DNA from: Paraphaeosphaeria minitans
Lineage: Eukaryota; Ascomycota; Dothideomycetes; Pleosporales; Didymosphaeriaceae
Direction: 5' to 3'
DNA: 34,875 nucleotides
NCBI GenBank assembly: GCA_015832175.1
Contig: WJXW01000032.1
Span: 1-34,875 of the forward strand
The notes under the pieces were generated by a model. It ran no database searches, was not told the origin of the DNA, and saw only the letters and a list, made by a program, of their open reading frames with translations. This document shows, one piece after another, positions 31,701-34,875 of the stretch (positions within the stretch are counted from its first letter, which is position 1; each line of letters begins with the position of its first letter). The translations under genes were made by a program, and so were the position numbers.

Positions 31701-33205
31701 TCATGGTGCCGGCCTGCCTCGACCATGCTGGCGTGACCGTGGTTGTGGTGCCGTTCCGCGCGCTGATCGAGGACCTGGCAACGCGTATCCGCGCGCGCGG
31801 TATCGACTGCGTGGAATGGGTTAACCACGAGACGAACCCGGCCTCCGTCATGCTGGTTGGTGCTGATGTCGCCGGCGGCGCGGGGTTCCTGAAGTATGCC
31901 AGCTCGCTGAAGGATAAGAAGCAGCTGCAGCGGGTGGTGATTGACGAGTGCCATCTCATCATCACCTCCAGCCATTGGCGGCCGAAGCTGGCGAAGCTGC
32001 GGAATCTGCGCGTGCTTGCATGCCCGATCGTACTGCTGACGGCGACGCTACCGCCCGTGCTGGAGGGGGTGTTGGGTAGAAGCATGTTGATTCAAGCTGC
32101 CACCTACATCCGGGCCAGCACGGTGCGGCCCAACATCCGGTATTACGTGTCGTGGTGTGGGCGAGGTAAGGCCATGGAGGCAGCACTGGCCATGTGTCGA
32201 CGGCGGCAGGAACAGCTGCGGGGTGGCCAGAAAGGCGTCATCTACTGCCACAGCAGGACTGCATGCGAAATGCTGGCAGGGGCGCTGGGCTGCAAGCACT
32301 ACCACGCTGGCGAGTTGGATCGAACCGAGATCCTCGCCAGCTGGCTGGACGAAGGCGGGCTCATCGTGGCAACATCAGCGCTCGGTACTGGGGTTAACTT
32401 TCCCAGCATCGTGTTCGTCTTGCACGTAGGCATGCCATGGAGCATGATCGACTACTGCCAGGAGAGTGGGCGTGCGGGGCGTAGCGGCGAGGTGGCGGAC
32501 TCGGTCATCATCGTCGAGCCAGGTGAGGTGGAGAGGCGAATCCGGGAGGGTGGAGCGTCGGTGGACGTGTGCGCGATGGGCATGTTCATCGAGAGCGAAG
32601 GCTGCCGGCGCGGGAAGATGAGCGAGTACATGGATGGGCAGCGGGTAGTGTGCAGTGACATGGACTCGGCTGGGTGCGATCGATGCGGTGAGGGCCGGAT
32701 CGAGTGGCAGCAGGCCCAGTCGCTCGCGGCGAGTGAGTGGCAAGAGGTGGAGGCAAGCATGGACGAGCTGCGGGCCGGGTGTGCGATATGCTGGGTGCTG
32801 GGGCGGGCAGGCTGGCAAGAGCACAGAACGATGCTGTGCACGGCGCAGCCCATGATGATGGGGAGGGACATGGACGAGTTCCGGCGAGGGGTGCGCGACG
32901 CTGGGAACTGCCACAGCTGTCGAAGGTGCTGGGTGAGCCAGAAGTGGTGCGCGACAGGGCAGGACGTCGCGAACTCGTGCCAGTGGCCGAACATTGTGAT
33001 TCCTGTGGCCAGGGCAGCAACGGGGATTGCGGATGGGCTTGAGATCATTCGGCAGTGCGGGTTCCAGGGCGAGTGCGAGGTTTCGTGCCAGGCGTACCAG
33101 GTATGGCTTGGACAGCGCCATTGTGAACGTATCTGGGGCGAATTTCTTAGTAATGCAATGGTAGTAGCTATAAGAGTTATTATAAAACTTAAAGAGAAGA
33201 ATTAG
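28784..33205 (+). CDS. Telomere-linked RecQ-type helicase with zinc-finger and recombinase-like domains
   Basis: A single uninterrupted frame of 1473 residues. Residues 57-76 hold a CC..H..H cluster and 123-145 a C-x4-C-x12-H-x3-H finger (DUF3505-like). Residues 336-366 are acidic/Ser-rich. Residues 660-850 look like a tyrosine recombinase: GRGTEI (R673), YYKSQS (K707), LDYRHTAVGI (R792, H793) and a Tyr at 846 in GLANYSVP. The helicase has a Q motif near Q945, Walker A PTGGGKS (964-970), DECH (1054-1057), LLTATLP (1084-1090), VIYCHSR (1152-1158) and QESGRAGR (1226-1233). A RecQ-like Cys4 zinc site follows (C1274, C1290, C1298, C1301). The tail to 1447 has about ten more cysteines. Fungal telomere-linked helicases lie beside chromosome ends and are often expressed when telomeres fail. 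This copy reads toward the telomere, about 1.6 kb away, and is GC-rich and undamaged. The helicase call is certain; recombinase activity is inference. Confidence 0.95.
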   Translation: MEFCWDARASASSPANRVLTSPHQQNSQQQQQLAGENLAQANIQKYIHFVKEYGVLCCSEHKAGIENLDVHLRQKHSVPVNERRKFIESCALLRRQGLGSVTLPDAGGPPIQVLGAPLDGFQCKQPACSYLTRNKGQIRLHCNSHGLAFKTGSDALYQKVKMQSFFPASGRQRYFVVCVPDVADSGADARAHKEEVEDILAEYARTQEERKRQEQVMDAEVAKTDKTGWWKFTEWPEHFANRNCVHLAHAIRLPRRDEPKLQKAARAVEQLVEQSVRGLSSLPRETRRWVKSAQANEIHQQPIARLQNPESQARYAGYIVMFVCYVLRIVAAEEADKESEDTESSEGSSTDDSSDGDGSSSDCSDESPPEAHTGRRVKVDPMKDAREMFPWKEDQKLLATMLWEALDSNDEAGHIVLVRRMLSTFIMTTYIRSPFESGLVHFAAVLGFDSETRRLRTAKNYSYLVAGMVYCVRVISVEHLLPPAQREQQGLVERDHYLDLRKRFLADGSFSPTSQLLSLLAYGKFIGMNTGNAGNAFWSEDKKIFYLNGRPIVIHHFQLMAQELLTELEDLLWGELLWVRSPGQRFPIRLDLIQDDVACTRRGMSFVTHGNNGLENGLRWMLERMMQDEQGRKLRSGDGTWNVARVKLYLRSVKRFKELELANLHIDEGMPGRGTEITSMRFRNGALQDRNLFVMDGQIMTVVRYYKSQSQFDKPKVIPRFLPSRLSQVLVVYLAYVQPFEEYLTVEVLGGSFTDYLWANEQGPWHTDHLTRVLKRETGKHLGVALNTLDYRHTAVGIGREVVGDVFGRGYQDEVGEIEEPEVDEDGESPLELQSARTTKIGLANYSVPIDIVKHLSMRSIETFRPLSRRWHEFLGVDGHEVRPSAARKRRWEEEGDGQDKGRDDLAVVVPQKKTKPGGVTASAMSRAMQQALGQATASFKSDEQEQAMFAMVNGQTPLVVVLPTGGGKSLLFMVPACLDHAGVTVVVVPFRALIEDLATRIRARGIDCVEWVNHETNPASVMLVGADVAGGAGFLKYASSLKDKKQLQRVVIDECHLIITSSHWRPKLAKLRNLRVLACPIVLLTATLPPVLEGVLGRSMLIQAATYIRASTVRPNIRYYVSWCGRGKAMEAALAMCRRRQEQLRGGQKGVIYCHSRTACEMLAGALGCKHYHAGELDRTEILASWLDEGGLIVATSALGTGVNFPSIVFVLHVGMPWSMIDYCQESGRAGRSGEVADSVIIVEPGEVERRIREGGASVDVCAMGMFIESEGCRRGKMSEYMDGQRVVCSDMDSAGCDRCGEGRIEWQQAQSLAASEWQEVEASMDELRAGCAICWVLGRAGWQEHRTMLCTAQPMMMGRDMDEFRRGVRDAGNCHSCRRCWVSQKWCATGQDVANSCQWPNIVIPVARAATGIADGLEIIRQCGFQGECEVSCQAYQVWLGQRHCERIWGEFLSNAMVVAIRVIIKLKEKN

Positions 33206-34650
33206 GCCTAGAATATAGTACTTTACTTCTATTTTTTAAAAAATCTCACTTTGTACATATTATAGTAGAGTTAGCCTATCTATTATAGATTTTATTTTAC
33301 TTTACTATATATTAGTATAATAGGATGTAAGTTTTAGAAATTATAGAAAAAATAGAAACTAGAGTCTTCTAGAAGAGTTTAGGAATTGTATAAAATAAGT
33401 AAATTTCTAAAAACCTAAGTACTAGTATTGATACTATCTTATAACTTATTAGAATTTAATAAAATTATAATTAAACTATATTTCTACTTTTTTATAAACT
33501 TTACCACTAGTTATTAAATAGTAGTATACTTTTTTATATACTTATAATAATTTTTACTTATTTAGTAATCATAAGTTTTACTTTAAATAGTTTATACTAA
33601 TAGTATTATATAACTACTAGAGTGAAACTAAATTTAATTTTATATTAATAATTTATATTTCTATTAAAAAGAGAATATAAAAGAAATTATTAAAGTAGTA
33701 GTATTTATAAGTAGAAGTAGGACTTATAAATAATAAAACTAAATTACTAAACTATGTAGTAGATAATAAATAATTTCTAGTTATTATAAAATTAAGAAAA
33801 AAAAACTAAAGGGTTATTTTTTATTAAAGGGAAAATATATATTTCTAAAGTTATAGAAAATATAAAGTAATATAACTTTTTAAAAAGTAATATAAGGTAA
33901 AGTTATTAACTATTCTATACAGGTATATAAGGTCGTGTTAAGTTATATAAAAGGATATAAATTATTATAAAGGGACATAAAGCTATATAAAGTAATATGT
34001 AGTAAAGTTATTAAATATTTTATAAAGTTATATAAGGTTGTATTAAGTTATATAAAGGGATATAAATTATTATAAAGTAATATAAAGGTATATAAAGTAA
34101 TATAAAGTAAAGTTATATAAGGTTGTATTAAGTTATATAAAGTGATATAAATTACTATAAAGCTATATAAAGTGATATATGGTAAAGTTATTAGATATTT
34201 AATAAAGTTATATAAAGTGATATAAATTGTAATAAAGTAATATAAAGCTATATAATACTATATAACTTTCTATAAAATAGTATAAGGTACAGTTATTAAA
34301 TATTTTATAAAGGTTTATAAAGTAGTGTTAAGTTGTATAAAGTGATATAAAGTAACATAACTTTCTATAAAGGGATGTAAGGTGAAGTTATTAAATGTTA
34401 TATAAAGTGGTATAAAGCTATATAAAGTAAAATAAAGTTATGTAGAGTAATATAGGATGGACTTATTAAATGTTGTTTAAAGTTATTAGTTATACTATAA
34501 AACAAACTTAGTAAGGAGAGAAGAATAAGCTTCTTATTATAAAACTTTATATAGTAGAGAAAAGTTAGGACTTTTTTAGAAAAGAGATATAATATTATAA
34601 CTAGATAAGGAGTATACTAATATAAGTTAAAGGGAGTTAAAGTAGGGAAA
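33206..34650. repeat. AT-rich, C-depleted subtelomeric repeat DNA
   Basis: Extremely AT-rich sequence with no coding capacity. From about 33880 to 34460 it is built from short words such as TATAAAGTAA, TATATAAAG and TATAAGG at roughly 10-11 bp spacing. A longer unit is marked by AGTTATTAAATATTT at about 33901, 34006, 34186, 34291, 34386 and 34462 (often about 105 bp apart). The plus strand is almost free of C while keeping G: 33984-34154 has no C in 171 bases. Base composition changes abruptly from the helicase gene at about 33150, so the last 18 or so codons of that gene already have this AT-rich character. Confidence 0.85.
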
Positions 34651-34659
34651 AATCTTGAG

Positions 34660-34733
34660 GTAGAATAGGAAACCCGTTTATAAGTGTATAGGAGAGGTAG
34701 GATAGGAAACCCGTTCGTGAGTGCAAGGGAGAG
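34660..34733 (+). repeat. 37-bp tandem duplication next to telomere
   Basis: Two adjacent 37-bp units, 34660-34696 and 34697-34733, share GTAG(A/G)ATAGGAAACCCGTT and end GGAGAG. The second unit has more G/C. They sit between the AT-rich repeat and a short GC-rich spacer leading into the telomere. Confidence 0.85.
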
Positions 34734-34777
34734 GTGGGGTGGGTGGGCCCGTCGGGATGGGAAGAACCGCTGGTGCG

Positions 34778-34875
34778 TAGGGTTAGGGTTAGGGTTAGGG
34801 TTAGGGTTAGGGTTAGGGTTAGGGTTAGGGTTAGGGTTAGGGTTAGGTTAGGGTTAGGGTTAGGGTTAGGGTTAA
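34778..34875 (+). repeat. Telomere, (TTAGGG)n
   Basis: About 16 TTAGGG units run to the end of the window with the G-rich strand 5'->3', the orientation of a right-hand chromosome end. One unit near 34844-34848 is a five-base TTAGG variant. The final bases read GTTAA, a break in the pattern at the very edge. The immediately internal sequence is GC-rich (34734-34777). Confidence 0.98.

Noticed and set aside
29251..32430. Long minus-strand frames opposite the helicase gene (up to 333 codons)
   Set aside because: They are antisense shadows of a GC-rich gene, with no domain of their own.
33206..34650. AT-rich subtelomere explained by RIP alone
   Set aside because: RIP acts on both strands and should deplete C and G alike. 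Here C is lost while G is kept, so RIP cannot be the whole explanation.
1..34875. CRISPR array or bacterial operon features
   Set aside because: The window is eukaryotic (introns, telomere, fungal genes). The 17-bp arrays are transposon subterminal repeats without unique spacers.

Overview
This window is the right-hand end of a chromosome from a filamentous ascomycete. It finishes in about 16 copies of TTAGGG running 5'->3' off the right edge. The fungal assignment rests on short introns (about 50-165 bp) with fungal splice signals, a HET-NACHT gene, a GAF-type hybrid histidine kinase, a FREQUENCY (frq) clock gene, fungal transposon families and a telomere-linked RecQ helicase. A Dothideomycete is my best guess, from general resemblance only.

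Layout. 1-2235 has no recognisable gene; its right part is a degraded tandem repeat of about 105 bp. 2390-4329 (minus) holds a short zinc-finger protein (DUF3505-like) and, 35 bp away, a HET-NACHT gene cut off inside its NTPase domain. 4330-8187 is largely empty apart from one small lysine-rich ORF. 8402-10231 (plus) is an AIM9-like phosphotransferase with four short introns. 10745-11551 is a Ty3/Gypsy reverse-transcriptase relic. 13054-15778 is a complete pogo/Fot1-type DNA transposon with TA target duplication, 38-bp perfect inverted repeats and a disabled transposase. 15781-18317 is empty. 18318-22277 (plus) is a hybrid histidine kinase. 22430-23395 is a decayed LINE fragment. 23660-26622 (minus) is frq, with an apparent reading-frame break near its N-terminus. 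27550-28150 is a patch of diverged repeats and microsatellites.

The last 6 kb is the true subtelomere. A 1473-codon intronless gene encodes, in one chain, paired zinc fingers, a tyrosine-recombinase-like domain, and a full RecQ-type helicase with a Cys4 zinc site. It is followed by about 1.45 kb of very AT-rich, strongly C-depleted repeat DNA, then a 37-bp duplication, then the telomere.

The genes do not form a single pathway. The region looks like an unstable subtelomere that combines ordinary genes (kinase, frq, phosphotransferase) with self-recognition gene fragments, dead transposons and a telomere-linked helicase. The most unusual item is the zinc-finger/recombinase/helicase fusion, together with a shorter relative of its N-terminus about 26 kb inward and the one-strand loss of C next to the telomere.
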